A stretch of DNA of 64,000 nt, from the NCBI RefSeq assembly GCF_021654135.1, contig NZ_JAKGSD010000005.1, positions 62,001 to 126,000 of the forward strand. The letters run 5' to 3'. Each line of letters starts with the position of its first letter. Within the stretch, counting starts at the first letter, position 1. The position numbers were made by a program, and so were the translations under genes. Positions 49,931 through 57,280 of this stretch are shown piece by piece. The notes beneath the pieces are model-generated. The model did not search any database and was not told where the DNA came from. It saw only the letters and a program-made list of their open reading frames with translations. Origin of the DNA: Amycolatopsis tucumanensis. GTDB taxonomy: Bacteria; Actinomycetota; Actinomycetes; Mycobacteriales; Pseudonocardiaceae.

Positions 49931-50298
49931 CCGAACACGCCTCGGTCCGCTACCTGGTCGACGACGTCCAGGCCGCGGTCGACTTCTACACCGGGCACCT
50001 GGGGTTCGAGGTGAACACCAGCGCGGCCCCCGCGTTCGCCGACGTGGTGCGCGGCCCCCTGCGGCTGCTGCTGTCCGGCCCGGCGAGCTCCGGCGCCCGG
50101 GCCACGCCGTCCGGAATGGACGGTGGTGGCAACCGCATCCACCTGGTGGTCCCGGAACTGGACGCGGAGATCGAGCGCCTGCGCGCCGAGGGGGTGTCGT
50201 TCGTCGGCGAGCCGGTCGCCGGCCCGGGCGGACGGCAGATCCTGCTCACCGACCCGGCGGGCAACCTGGTCGAGCTGTTCCAGCCCGCGGCCCGATGA
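49927..50298 (+). CDS. VOC-family (glyoxalase/bleomycin-resistance) protein
   Basis: 123 aa, one VOC module pair: VRYLVDDVQAAVDFYTGHLGFEV and RIHLVVPELDAEIERLRAEGV then ILLTDPAGNLVELFQP with the metal-ligand Glu. It lacks the cysteine triad of ArsI C-As lyases, so despite the ArsR-ArsC neighbour it is not obviously an organoarsenical lyase. Starts at the ATGA overlap with the fusion gene and ends in an ATGA overlap with the next gene. Confidence 0.9.
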   Translation: MTEHASVRYLVDDVQAAVDFYTGHLGFEVNTSAAPAFADVVRGPLRLLLSGPASSGARATPSGMDGGGNRIHLVVPELDAEIERLRAEGVSFVGEPVAGPGGRQILLTDPAGNLVELFQPAAR

Positions 50299-50663
50299 GC
50301 GGAGCCGGCCTCTGGCGCACGGTTCTGACCGGCGCGCGCCCGTGGGTCCTGTTCGAACACGGAACGTGCGTGGTCCTGACCGAGCCCGAGGGCGACCTCG
50401 CCCACCAGGCGACGGAGCTCCTGCGGACGTTCGGCCCGGTCCGCGCCGGTGGCGCGGCCGGGGACTTCGGGGTGATCACCCTCGACGAGGGTGGCGGCTG
50501 GCTGGTCACGTCGTACCGCCCGGACGTCCTGACGCACGTGGCGCCCGGCGAGCCGCCCGCGGAGTCCGACGTCACGATCGGACTCTACGGACGGTCCAAA
50601 CGCCACCGCGACGCCACGGAACTGCACGTCGTCCACGTCGAGGACGCGCCCGGGCCGGCTTGA
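50295..50663 (+). CDS. Hypothetical 122-aa protein in the ars-like operon
   Basis: Unrecognised soluble protein. It begins with SGAGLWRTVLTGARPWVLFE and contains GTCVVLTEPEGDLAHQATEL, a Gly-rich middle, and a His-containing C-terminus. It is coupled by ATGA to the VOC gene, which supports it being translated. The last codons (EDAPGPA) lie within a 29-bp sequence that is repeated 374 bp downstream beyond a decayed gene. No function assigned. Confidence 0.7.
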   Translation: MSGAGLWRTVLTGARPWVLFEHGTCVVLTEPEGDLAHQATELLRTFGPVRAGGAAGDFGVITLDEGGGWLVTSYRPDVLTHVAPGEPPAESDVTIGLYGRSKRHRDATELHVVHVEDAPGPA

Positions 50664-51050
50664 ACGGGCGGCCGGTCCTTCACCGCGCCGAGCCGGCGTC
50701 ACCGGCGGGTGGCGCTCCACCACGTCCTCCAGACACACCGTCATGCCCCATCTGCCGCCGGACCTCCTTGGCCGTCGCGATCTCCCAGCCCCGCAACCGC
50801 TTGGTGATCGCCGCCGCCGTGGCCGGCCCAGTTGCGGCATCGCCGGGTGGACCTGCGTCGTCACCACGTCGAACCGCGCGCCGGGCTCCCACATGCACAA
50901 GTCCGCCTCCACCCACCGCACCTCCGGGGACCCGGGTGCGAGCCAGTGCCTCTGCGGAGATGTCGACCGTCGTCACCTGCCACTTCTCGCCCGGCGAGTC
51001 AGGACGCGCGTTCCTCAGCCTGCCCGGCCCGGCTTGAACCGGCGGCCGGT
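50648..51050. repeat. 29-bp direct repeats flanking a decayed methyltransferase gene
   Basis: 50648-50676 and 51022-51050 match at 27 of 29 positions (GCCCGG, CCGGCTTGAAC, GGCGGCCGGT). AGGACGCGC also recurs before each (50641 and 51001). The first copy contains the real stop of the 122-aa gene, so the second copy is probably the derived one. Confidence 0.75.
50680..51030 (-). pseudogene. Remnant of a class I SAM-dependent methyltransferase
   Basis: On the minus strand one frame encodes WQVTTVDISAEALART (motif around the acidic residue binding SAM ribose), a second frame continues with VRWVEADLCMWEPGARFDVV (the EADxxxW and FDVV motifs), and the first frame resumes with LRGWEIATAKEVRRQMGHDG, a methyltransferase-like tail. 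The N-terminus, motif I glycine loop and much of the C-terminal half are missing. At least two frame changes and deletions are needed, so it cannot make a working enzyme. Confidence 0.75.
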
Positions 51051-51056
51051 GAATCG

Positions 51057-52247
51057 TCACCGGCGGACAGTGCGCACGACCACGGCAGCACGCACGCGCG
51101 CACGGCCGCGTTCGCTGAGCGCCCAGGCGCCGAGCGCGCCCAGGGCGAACGCCGCGCCCAGCAGGGCACAGCCCGTCCAGCCCGCGGCGTCGAACAGGGC
51201 GGTCGTCGCGGTGGCGCCGAGCGCGGACCCGAGTGAGTAGAAGACCATGTAGCCGCCGATGGCGCTGCTGGTCCGGTCGGGGAAGGCGCTCGTGAGGACG
51301 TGCTGGTTGCCGACGTGCACGGTCTGGACGGCGAAGTCGAGCACGACCACTCCCGCGATCAGCAGCACCAGCGACCAGCCGAGCTGCCCGATCGCGACCC
51401 ACGAGCCGAGCAGGAGGGCGAGCGCGACGCCGCTGACCCGCGCGCCGTGCCCGGCGTCGGCCCAGCGTCCGGATCGCGCGGCGCCCAGGGCACCGGCCAG
51501 CCCGGCGATCCCGAACAGCCCGATCTGCGCCTCACTCAGCCGCCACGGCTCGCCGGCCAGCGGCAGCGCCAGCCCGCTCCACAGCGTGCCGAACGAGGCG
51601 AAGAGGAAGAACGCGATCAACCCGCGCCCGAGGAACACCGGTCGCGTGAACAGCCCGCCCAGCGACCGGAGCACCCGCCCGTACGGTTCCGCGCCGGTCC
51701 GGACGTCCGCGGGCAGCGCGACGAGGCTGAGCACGCACAGGGCCGCCGCGAGGACCGCGAGGGCGAGGTAGCTGCTCCGCCAGCCCCACAGCTCGGCCAG
51801 GCTCCCGGTGGCCACCCGCGCGCCGAGGATGCCGACCACCACCCCTGAGGTGACGACGCCGAGGTTCCGGCCGCGCTCGCCGGGCGGGGAGATCGACGCG
51901 GCGAACGCGACCACGGTCTGCACGACCACCGCGAACGCGCCGGCCAGCACGAGACCGGCGAACGCCAGCCACGCGGCGGGCGCGGTCGCGGTGACCGCCA
52001 GTCCGGCGGCCACCAGCCCCAGGTGCGTGGCGATCAGCCGCCTGCGGTCGAGCATGTCGCCCAGCGGCACCAGCAGCACCAGTCCGGTGAGGTACCCCAG
52101 CTGCGCGGCGGCCACGAGCCAGCCGACCGAATCGCGGGCGACGCCGAGGTCCTGCCCCATCGGCCCGAGCACCGGTTGCCCGGCGTACACCCCGGCGACC
52201 GCCACCCCGCACACCGCCGCCAGCAGCAGTCTCGTTCCGCGCCCCAC
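51057..52247 (-). CDS. MFS transporter (YnfM/AraJ-like efflux type)
   Basis: 396 aa with 12 TM helices. VPLGDMLDRRRLIATHLG is the loop 2-3 signature; VGILGARVATGSLAELWGW lies in the TM5 region. GTG 52247 is chosen because GGAGG is 5 nt upstream, avoiding the upstream TTG. It is divergent from an HxlR-type regulator whose likely operators lie in the 84 bp between them, so it is probably an efflux pump induced when the regulator releases DNA. Confidence 0.9.
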   Translation of the reverse strand: MGRGTRLLLAAVCGVAVAGVYAGQPVLGPMGQDLGVARDSVGWLVAAAQLGYLTGLVLLVPLGDMLDRRRLIATHLGLVAAGLAVTATAPAAWLAFAGLVLAGAFAVVVQTVVAFAASISPPGERGRNLGVVTSGVVVGILGARVATGSLAELWGWRSSYLALAVLAAALCVLSLVALPADVRTGAEPYGRVLRSLGGLFTRPVFLGRGLIAFFLFASFGTLWSGLALPLAGEPWRLSEAQIGLFGIAGLAGALGAARSGRWADAGHGARVSGVALALLLGSWVAIGQLGWSLVLLIAGVVVLDFAVQTVHVGNQHVLTSAFPDRTSSAIGGYMVFYSLGSALGATATTALFDAAGWTGCALLGAAFALGALGAWALSERGRARVRAAVVVRTVRR

Positions 52248-52262
52248 CCGTGCCTCCAGTTT

Positions 52263-52325
52263 GGTTTCAAATTGCAACTCTTTGGAGAGTAGGGCAGAAT
52301 GGTTTCAATACGCAACTCAGTGGAG
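52263..52325. promoter_or_regulatory. Paired operator repeats between MFS and HxlR genes
   Basis: 52263-52287 and 52301-52325 are direct repeats (20 of 25 identical; GGTTTCAA, GCAACTC, TGGAG shared), 38 bp apart. Copy 1 contains the dyad GTTTCAAATTGCAAC (GTTnCAAnTTGnAAC); copy 2 keeps one half perfectly. They sit in the shared promoter and are likely HxlR sites. Confidence 0.6.
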
Positions 52326-52331
52326 GACGGC

Positions 52332-52751
52332 GTGTGGACGGACCCGGAGTGCCCGGTCGCGCGGGCGGCGGACGTGGTCGGGGACCGGTGGAGCCTGCTG
52401 ATCATCCGGGACGCGATGGACGGCGCCCGCTCGTTCACCGATTTCCAGCAGCGCACCGGCATCGCGCGCAATATCCTCACCGACCGGCTCCGCAAGCTCA
52501 CCGCGCACGGCCTGATCACCCAGGTGGAGGCGCCGTCCGGCAAGCGGAAGGTGTACGCGCTCACCCCGGCGGGCAAGGACCTGTTCCCGGTGATCGTGAC
52601 GCTCCGGCAGTGGGGCGAGCGCCACGCCTACGAGACCGGCGAACGGCATTCGGTGCTGGTCGACGACCGCGGCGAGGTCGTGCCGCCACTCGTCCCCGCC
52701 GACGCGGGCGGGCGGCCGCTGACCAGTGACACCACGTCGGTGCGCAAGTAG
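52332..52751 (+). CDS. HxlR-family winged-helix regulator
   Basis: About 139 aa. Typical HxlR start CPVARAADVVGDRWSLLIIRD, recognition region FTDFQQRTGIARNILTDRLRKL and wing ITQVEAPSGKRKVYALTPAG. One Cys (near residue 7) could be a redox or electrophile sensor, as in YodB/HypR-type HxlR proteins. GTG 52332 has GGAGG 5 nt upstream and keeps the operator repeats outside the coding region. It is the likely repressor of the divergent MFS gene. Confidence 0.9.
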   Translation: MWTDPECPVARAADVVGDRWSLLIIRDAMDGARSFTDFQQRTGIARNILTDRLRKLTAHGLITQVEAPSGKRKVYALTPAGKDLFPVIVTLRQWGERHAYETGERHSVLVDDRGEVVPPLVPADAGGRPLTSDTTSVRK

Positions 52752-52776
52752 TGTGCGAAGCGTGCGGCGGGTGGGC

Positions 52777-53007
52777 GTGACGGACGAGGAACTGCTGGTG
52801 GAGGTCGCCCTGACGCGGCTGGACCACCCGGACCTCGACCTGGAGGAGATCGCCGAGCTGGTGGTGCGCAAGGCGGGGCCGGACGCCGTGCTGGAGTTCG
52901 CGTCACGCAACCTGGCCGAACGGGGCGAACTGCGGGCCGCGATGTTCGCCGCGGCCGTCGAGCACGTGATCCGGGTGGTGCTGACGCTGCGCGGTCCTTC
53001 GGACTAG
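52777..53007 (+). CDS. Small conserved-looking 76-aa protein
   Basis: GTG 52777, 25 bp after the HxlR stop, with GGCGG at 6 nt. The product is acidic and mostly helical (TDEELLVEVALTRLDHPDLD, LEEIAELVVRKAGPDAVLEF, AAMFAAAVEHVIRVVLTLRG). No family recognised. It is followed by a terminator hairpin. An alternative start at 52771 adds two codons. Confidence 0.55.
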   Translation: MTDEELLVEVALTRLDHPDLDLEEIAELVVRKAGPDAVLEFASRNLAERGELRAAMFAAAVEHVIRVVLTLRGPSD

Positions 53008-53045
53008 CCGGCGGGGCTGCCCGCGTCCACGGACAGCCCCACCGG
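53008..53045. terminator. Hairpin between convergent genes
   Basis: CCGG-C-GGGGCTG pairs with CAGCCCC-A-CCGG (one mismatch) across a 14-nt loop, between the stop of the 76-aa gene and that of the alcohol dehydrogenase. Confidence 0.7.
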
Positions 53046-53047
53046 AA

Positions 53048-54097
53048 TCACGCGCCGATCGTGGCGGTGTCGATCACGAAGCGGTACCGCACGTCGCTGT
53101 TGTCGACGCGCTCGTAGGCTTCGTTGACCTGCTCGGCGGAGATTGTCTCGATCTCGGCGCCGATGCCGTGCTCGGCGCAGAACTCGAGCATCTCCTGGGT
53201 CTCGGCGATCCCGCCGATCATCGATCCGGCCAGCACCTTGTTGCCGCCGAGGAGGGAGAACGCGTTGTAGGACAGCGGCTCGCCGGGTGCGCCGACGTTG
53301 ACCATCGCGCCGCCGACGCGCAGCAGGCCGAGGTAGGCGTCCACCGGCAGCTTGGCCGACACGGTGTTCAGGATCAGGTCGAACCGGCCGCGCAGCGCCT
53401 CGAACGTGCCCTCGTCGCTGGTCGCGTAGTAGTCCTTCGCGCCGAGCCGCAGGCCGTCCTCCTGCTTCTTGAGGCTCTGGCTGAGCACGGTGACCTCCGC
53501 GCCCATCGCGGCGGCCAGCTTGACCGCCATGTGGCCGAGCCCGCCGAGGCCGACCACGGCGACCTTCTTGCCCGGACCGGCGCCCCACCGCCGCAGCGGC
53601 GAGTAGGTCGTGATCCCGGCGCACAGCAGCGGCGCGGCGACGTCGAGGCCGATGCCGTCGGGGATGCGGCACACGAAGCCTTCCTTGACGACGATCTGCC
53701 TGCTGTAGCCGCCGTAGGTGTTCTCGCCGTCGAAGCCGACCCCGTTGTAGGTCTGGACGTTGCCCTTGACGCAGAACTGCTCGGTGCCGGCGCGGCAGTA
53801 CTCGCACTCGCCGCACGAGTCGACCATGCAGCCGACGCCGACGCGGTCGCCGACCCGGTACTTGGTCACCTCGGGGCCGACGGCGGCGACGACACCGGCG
53901 ATCTCGTGGCCGGGCACCATCGGGAAGATGGCCTGGCCCCAGTCCTCCCTCGCCTGGTGGATGTCGCTGTGGCAGATGCCGGCGAACTTGATGTCGATCA
54001 GCACGTCGTCCGGCCGCAGGTCCCGCCGCTGGATCGTGGTGGGCGCCAGGGGCGCGCCGGGCGACGGCACAGCGATAGCGTGCGTGGTCGTGGTCAT
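53048..54097 (-). CDS. Zinc-dependent alcohol dehydrogenase (CAD/AdhC type)
   Basis: 349-aa medium-chain dehydrogenase. Catalytic zinc ligands are in [10 protein letters not shown] and VPGHEIAG and the Cys of LLCAGIT; the structural zinc site is [15 protein letters not shown]; the nucleotide loop is [13 protein letters not shown]. The set resembles cinnamyl-alcohol-dehydrogenase/YahK-type NADP enzymes that reduce aldehydes. ATG 54097 follows GGGAGGATCC. It is divergent from a TetR gene with two clear operators between, so it is likely induced by an aldehyde or related ligand. Confidence 0.93.
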   Translation of the reverse strand: MTTTTHAIAVPSPGAPLAPTTIQRRDLRPDDVLIDIKFAGICHSDIHQAREDWGQAIFPMVPGHEIAGVVAAVGPEVTKYRVGDRVGVGCMVDSCGECEYCRAGTEQFCVKGNVQTYNGVGFDGENTYGGYSRQIVVKEGFVCRIPDGIGLDVAAPLLCAGITTYSPLRRWGAGPGKKVAVVGLGGLGHMAVKLAAAMGAEVTVLSQSLKKQEDGLRLGAKDYYATSDEGTFEALRGRFDLILNTVSAKLPVDAYLGLLRVGGAMVNVGAPGEPLSYNAFSLLGGNKVLAGSMIGGIAETQEMLEFCAEHGIGAEIETISAEQVNEAYERVDNSDVRYRFVIDTATIGA

Positions 54098-54130
54098 GGA
54101 TCCTCCCGGATACGACGTCGCGGGGCATAC

Positions 54131-54173
54131 TGTAAGAGCCCTCATACATCACCTACGTAAGAGGGCTCTTACA
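54131..54173. promoter_or_regulatory. Two TetR operators between adh and tetR
   Basis: TGTAAGAGCCCTCATACA (54131-54148) and GTAAGAGGGCTCTTAC (54157-54172) are two palindromes of the same type; the outer arms TGTAAGAGCCCTC and GAGGGCTCTTACA are also perfect 13-bp complements. They fill the shared promoter of the dehydrogenase and the regulator. Confidence 0.75.
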
Positions 54174-54202
54174 TATTTCGGCCGGGGGATGTGAGCTGGG
54201 TC

Positions 54203-54805
54203 ATGGGCGGGAAGTACCACCACGGCAACCTGCGCGACGAGCTCGTCCGGGTGTCCCTCGACCTGATCGCCGAGCGCGGCGTGGCCGGGTTCTCCGTCGC
54301 CGAGGTCGCGCGGCGCGCCAAGGTCAGCCCCGGCGCGCCCTACCGGCACTTCCCCGAGCGGGAGAGCCTGCTCGCCGCCGTCGCCGCCACCGTGGCCTGC
54401 CAGCTGGCCGACGAGGTGCGGGCCGCGGTCGAAGGCGAGGACGACCCGGCCGCCGCGCTCGCCGCGGCGGCGGGCGCCTACACCGCGTATCTGATCCGGC
54501 GGCGGGCCGGCATGCACCTCATCTACGCCGAGGGGCTGCACGGCCCCGGCTACACCGAGCTGCACGAGAACACGCGCACCCTGACCGACCAGTTCCTCCT
54601 GCTGTGCCTGCGCCTGTGCGACAGCCCGCAGGAGGCGCTGGAGCTGATGGAGCAGCTGTTCACCCAGGCGCACGGCTACGGCATGTTCTGGCTCGACGGC
54701 GTCTTCGTCAAGCACGGCTACTCGCCCGAACTGGTGGTCGCGAAGTCGGTCGCCGCGGCGCGCGTCATGATCGAGGGCCACCGCGCGACGACCGGCTCCG
54801 GCTGA
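54203..54805 (+). CDS. TetR-family regulator of the divergent alcohol dehydrogenase
   Basis: 200 aa. N-terminal HTH: YHHGNLRDELVRVSLDLIAE, GFSVAEVARRAKVSPGAPYR, HFPERESLLAAVA. The C-terminal ligand-binding domain (about 75-200) resembles TetR_C_33-type domains (FLLLCLRLCDSPQEALELME). ATG 54203 gives the usual N-terminal spacing; GTG 54191 is possible. Two palindromic operators lie 31-72 bp upstream, consistent with control of itself and adh. Confidence 0.9.
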   Translation: MGGKYHHGNLRDELVRVSLDLIAERGVAGFSVAEVARRAKVSPGAPYRHFPERESLLAAVAATVACQLADEVRAAVEGEDDPAAALAAAAGAYTAYLIRRRAGMHLIYAEGLHGPGYTELHENTRTLTDQFLLLCLRLCDSPQEALELMEQLFTQAHGYGMFWLDGVFVKHGYSPELVVAKSVAAARVMIEGHRATTGSG

Positions 54806-54897
54806 TCAGTCCACAGTAGAGGCTGGAACGATCTCAGGCGTACCGTGGACGCCGAAGGGGAACAGCTGTTCCGGATCGTGCGGAGGTGCGGGCCGAG

Positions 54898-55452
54898 GTG
54901 AGCCGGAAGGCCAGGGCGGACAGCGAGCGCAACCGCAGGCGCATCGTGGAGGTCGCGCGCCGCGGGTTCGCCGTCGAGGGGATCGGGCTGCCGATGCGGG
55001 AGATCGCGCGCCGGGCCGGTGTCGGAGCCGCGACGCTGTACCGGCACTTCCCGGCGCGCCCCGATCTCCTCGACGCGGTGCTGGCCGAGCAGGTCGCCGC
55101 CTGTCGCGAGGACGTGCGCAACGCCCTCGCCGACCCCGACCCGTGGCGGGCGCTGAGCGCGATCATGCGCCAGTTCGGCGAGCGCCAGGTGCGGGACCGC
55201 GACCTCAACGACGTCCTGCTCGGCTCGCACCCGGACGCGGAGGCGTTCGCCGAGGAGCGGCGCGAGCACACCCGCTCGCTCGACGCGCTCGTGCGTCGCG
55301 CCAGGGCGGCCGGCGCCGTGCGACCGGACCTCGCCACCGAGGACGTGCGGGTCGGGTTGATGGCGATCGCGTCGCTGCGGGGCCTGCCGCCGGACCGGGC
55401 GCCGGTGGCCGTCCGCCGTCTGACGGAGCTGCTTCTCGCCGGGATGCGGTAG
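54898..55452 (+). CDS. TetR-family regulator
   Basis: About 184 aa. DNA-binding part ARADSERNRRRIVEVARRGF then LPMREIARRAGVGAATLYRH and FPARPDLLDAV; C-terminal SBP-like helical domain RALSAIMRQFGERQVRDRD. Start is uncertain: GTG 54886 overlaps its own GGAGG, GTG 54898 lies 11 nt after it. It is followed tail-to-tail by the CGNR gene, 38 bp apart. No obvious target is adjacent other than the preceding tetR, so its regulon is unknown. Confidence 0.85.
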   Translation: MSRKARADSERNRRRIVEVARRGFAVEGIGLPMREIARRAGVGAATLYRHFPARPDLLDAVLAEQVAACREDVRNALADPDPWRALSAIMRQFGERQVRDRDLNDVLLGSHPDAEAFAEERREHTRSLDALVRRARAAGAVRPDLATEDVRVGLMAIASLRGLPPDRAPVAVRRLTELLLAGMR

Positions 55453-55490
55453 CAACGCCCGCATCGCGGCCACACCAGCACCGCTCGGCT

Positions 55491-56015
55491 TCACGCCTCG
55501 TGGCGCCGACGCTCCCGGTAGGTGCGGGTCTTGTGGCGGTTGCCGCAGATCTCCATGGTGCACCAGCGGCCACGGCCGTTGCGTGAGACGTCGTAGAACG
55601 CCCACCGGCAGTCCGGGGCGGCGCAGAGCTTGATCCGCGACCACTCGCCCCTGGCCACACTGCCCGCGACGGTCTCGACGATGGCGTTCAGCCATGCCGG
55701 GCCGGAGGTCGCGACGAGGCGCAATCCGCCGGACGCGTCCGGTTCGAGCCGCAACGGGTGTTCCGCGAGTCCCGCGGCCGCCCCGGTATCAGCGACGAGC
55801 GCCTGCCGGAGCGCCGTGCGCAGGGCGATGGCGGTCTCCAGATCCGCCGCCCGCGGCGGGCTGTTGCCGAAGTCCAGACCCCGGTCCGTCAGCCAGTCCG
55901 CGAGGGCCTGCGGCGAGGTCAGCCGCTCGCCGGGCACATGACTCTCCCCGTGCCGCTTGAACGTGCGCTCGTCCACGGTGTTGAGGAAGTCTTCGATCAC
56001 CTGCAGCGACACCAC
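55491..56015 (-). CDS. CGNR zinc-finger (ABATE domain) putative regulator
   Basis: 174 aa. N-terminal ABATE domain (IEDFLNTVDERT; LTSPQALADWLTDRGL; AADLETAIALRTALRQAL) and C-terminal CGNR zinc finger with KLCAAPDCRWAFYDVSRNGR followed by WCTMEICGNRHKTRTYRER; the four Cys would bind zinc. Such proteins act as transcription factors in actinobacteria. GTG 56015. It is divergent from an epoxide hydrolase operon, with an 11-bp inverted repeat in the gap as candidate binding site. Confidence 0.9.
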   Translation of the reverse strand: MVSLQVIEDFLNTVDERTFKRHGESHVPGERLTSPQALADWLTDRGLDFGNSPPRAADLETAIALRTALRQALVADTGAAAGLAEHPLRLEPDASGGLRLVATSGPAWLNAIVETVAGSVARGEWSRIKLCAAPDCRWAFYDVSRNGRGRWCTMEICGNRHKTRTYRERRRHEA

Positions 56016-56049
56016 GACACCATCATCTCACGACAGTGGTGTTGCTGAT

Positions 56050-56085
56050 CTGCGACACCGCTGTTAGCTTTTACCGGTGTCGCAG
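56050..56085. promoter_or_regulatory. Inverted repeat upstream of the epoxide hydrolase operon
   Basis: CTGCGACACCG (56050-56060) and CGGTGTCGCAG (56075-56085) are perfect 11-bp arms separated by a 14-nt AT-richer spacer, in the 86-bp gap between the CGNR gene and the first epoxide hydrolase. It could be an operator for the CGNR protein. Confidence 0.55.
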
Positions 56086-56101
56086 ACGAGAGGAGAGCGC
56101 G

Positions 56102-57238
56102 ATGGCCGGCACGCACGCGGTGCTCGATGTTCCCGACGCCGACCTGGAGGACCTGCGAGAACGGCTGCGCCGCACCCGGTGGGCGCGACCGTGGCCGGCC
56201 GAACCCTGGGCGGCGGGCACGGACGGCGATGAGCTCCGCCGCCTGGCCGGCTACTGGGCCTCGGCCTACGACTGGCGCAAGCACGAAGCCGCGATCAACG
56301 ACCTGCCGCACCGGTTCGCCGAGATCGGCGGCACGGTCGTGCACTACCTGTACTTCGGCGCCGAGAGCGGCGGAGCACGGGCGATCCTGCTGGCCAACGG
56401 CTGGCCCAGCTCGTTCCTCGAACTCGTCGGCCTGGCGGAGCGGCTGTCGGCCCCGTCGCGGTTCGGGCGCGACCCGCGGACCGCTTTCACCGTCGTCGTC
56501 CCGTCCCTGCCGGGGTTCGGGCTTGCTCCGCAACGCCCGACGCTCGAGTCGAGCACGCACACGCACGACCTATGGCATCGGCTGATGACCGAGGAGCTGG
56601 GCTTCGACCGCTACGGCGCGCACGGGTCCGACATCGGCGCCGGGGACGTGAGCCGGCTGGCGCAGGCGCATCCGGACGCGCTGTTCGGACTCCACCTGCA
56701 GGACGCCGCGAACCCCGCCGGCTACGACGCGACCGGGCTGAGCGAGGAGGAACGGGCCTACCTGGCGGCCGAGCACGCGTGGGAGGTCGCCGAGCGCGGG
56801 TACTCGCACCAGCAGCAGACCCGGCCGCTGACCCTCGCCCAGGGGCTGTCGGACTCCCCGTCCGGGCTGCTCGCCTGGATCCTGGAGAAGTACCGGGCCT
56901 GGAGCGACTGCGACGGCGTCGTGACCAACCGGTTCAGCGACGACTTCCTCCTCACACAGGCCTCGCTGTACTGGTTCACCAACACGATCTCGACCTCGTT
57001 CCGCCCCTACTACGAACGCCACCACCAGCTGGTCCCGCCCGTCGAACGGGTCGAGGTGCCGACCGCGCTGGCGTTGTTCCCCGCCGACATCGGCGGACGG
57101 CAGCCCCGCAGCTGGGTCGAACGCGCCTACCACGTCACCCGCTACACCGAGATGCCCCGCGGCGGTCACTTCGCCGCCTACGAGGAACCGGATCTGCTGG
57201 CCGACGACATCACGGCCTTCTTCGGCTCGCTGCGGTGA
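56102..57238 (+). CDS. Epoxide hydrolase, EHN (microsomal-like) family
   Basis: 378 aa. N-terminal EHN domain (DLEDLRERLRRTRWARPWPA, YDWRKHEAAINDLPHR) followed by an alpha/beta hydrolase: oxyanion NGWPSSFLELV (HGWP variant with Asn), nucleophile Asp in YGAHGSDIGAGDVSRLA (about 175), C-terminal His in MPRGGHFAAYEEP. This is the microsomal epoxide hydrolase-like arrangement. ATG 56102 follows GAGGAGAG. It is 42 bp before a second EHN gene, so both are probably one operon. Confidence 0.92.
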   Translation: MAGTHAVLDVPDADLEDLRERLRRTRWARPWPAEPWAAGTDGDELRRLAGYWASAYDWRKHEAAINDLPHRFAEIGGTVVHYLYFGAESGGARAILLANGWPSSFLELVGLAERLSAPSRFGRDPRTAFTVVVPSLPGFGLAPQRPTLESSTHTHDLWHRLMTEELGFDRYGAHGSDIGAGDVSRLAQAHPDALFGLHLQDAANPAGYDATGLSEEERAYLAAEHAWEVAERGYSHQQQTRPLTLAQGLSDSPSGLLAWILEKYRAWSDCDGVVTNRFSDDFLLTQASLYWFTNTISTSFRPYYERHHQLVPPVERVEVPTALALFPADIGGRQPRSWVERAYHVTRYTEMPRGGHFAAYEEPDLLADDITAFFGSLR

Positions 57239-57280
57239 GCACCTCCGTCCACACGGGACCGTCGCAGAACGGAGAACTCC

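Noticed and set aside
49927-50298. VOC protein as an ArsI C-As lyase
   Set aside because: The cysteine triad required for organoarsenical cleavage is absent (the protein has no Cys).
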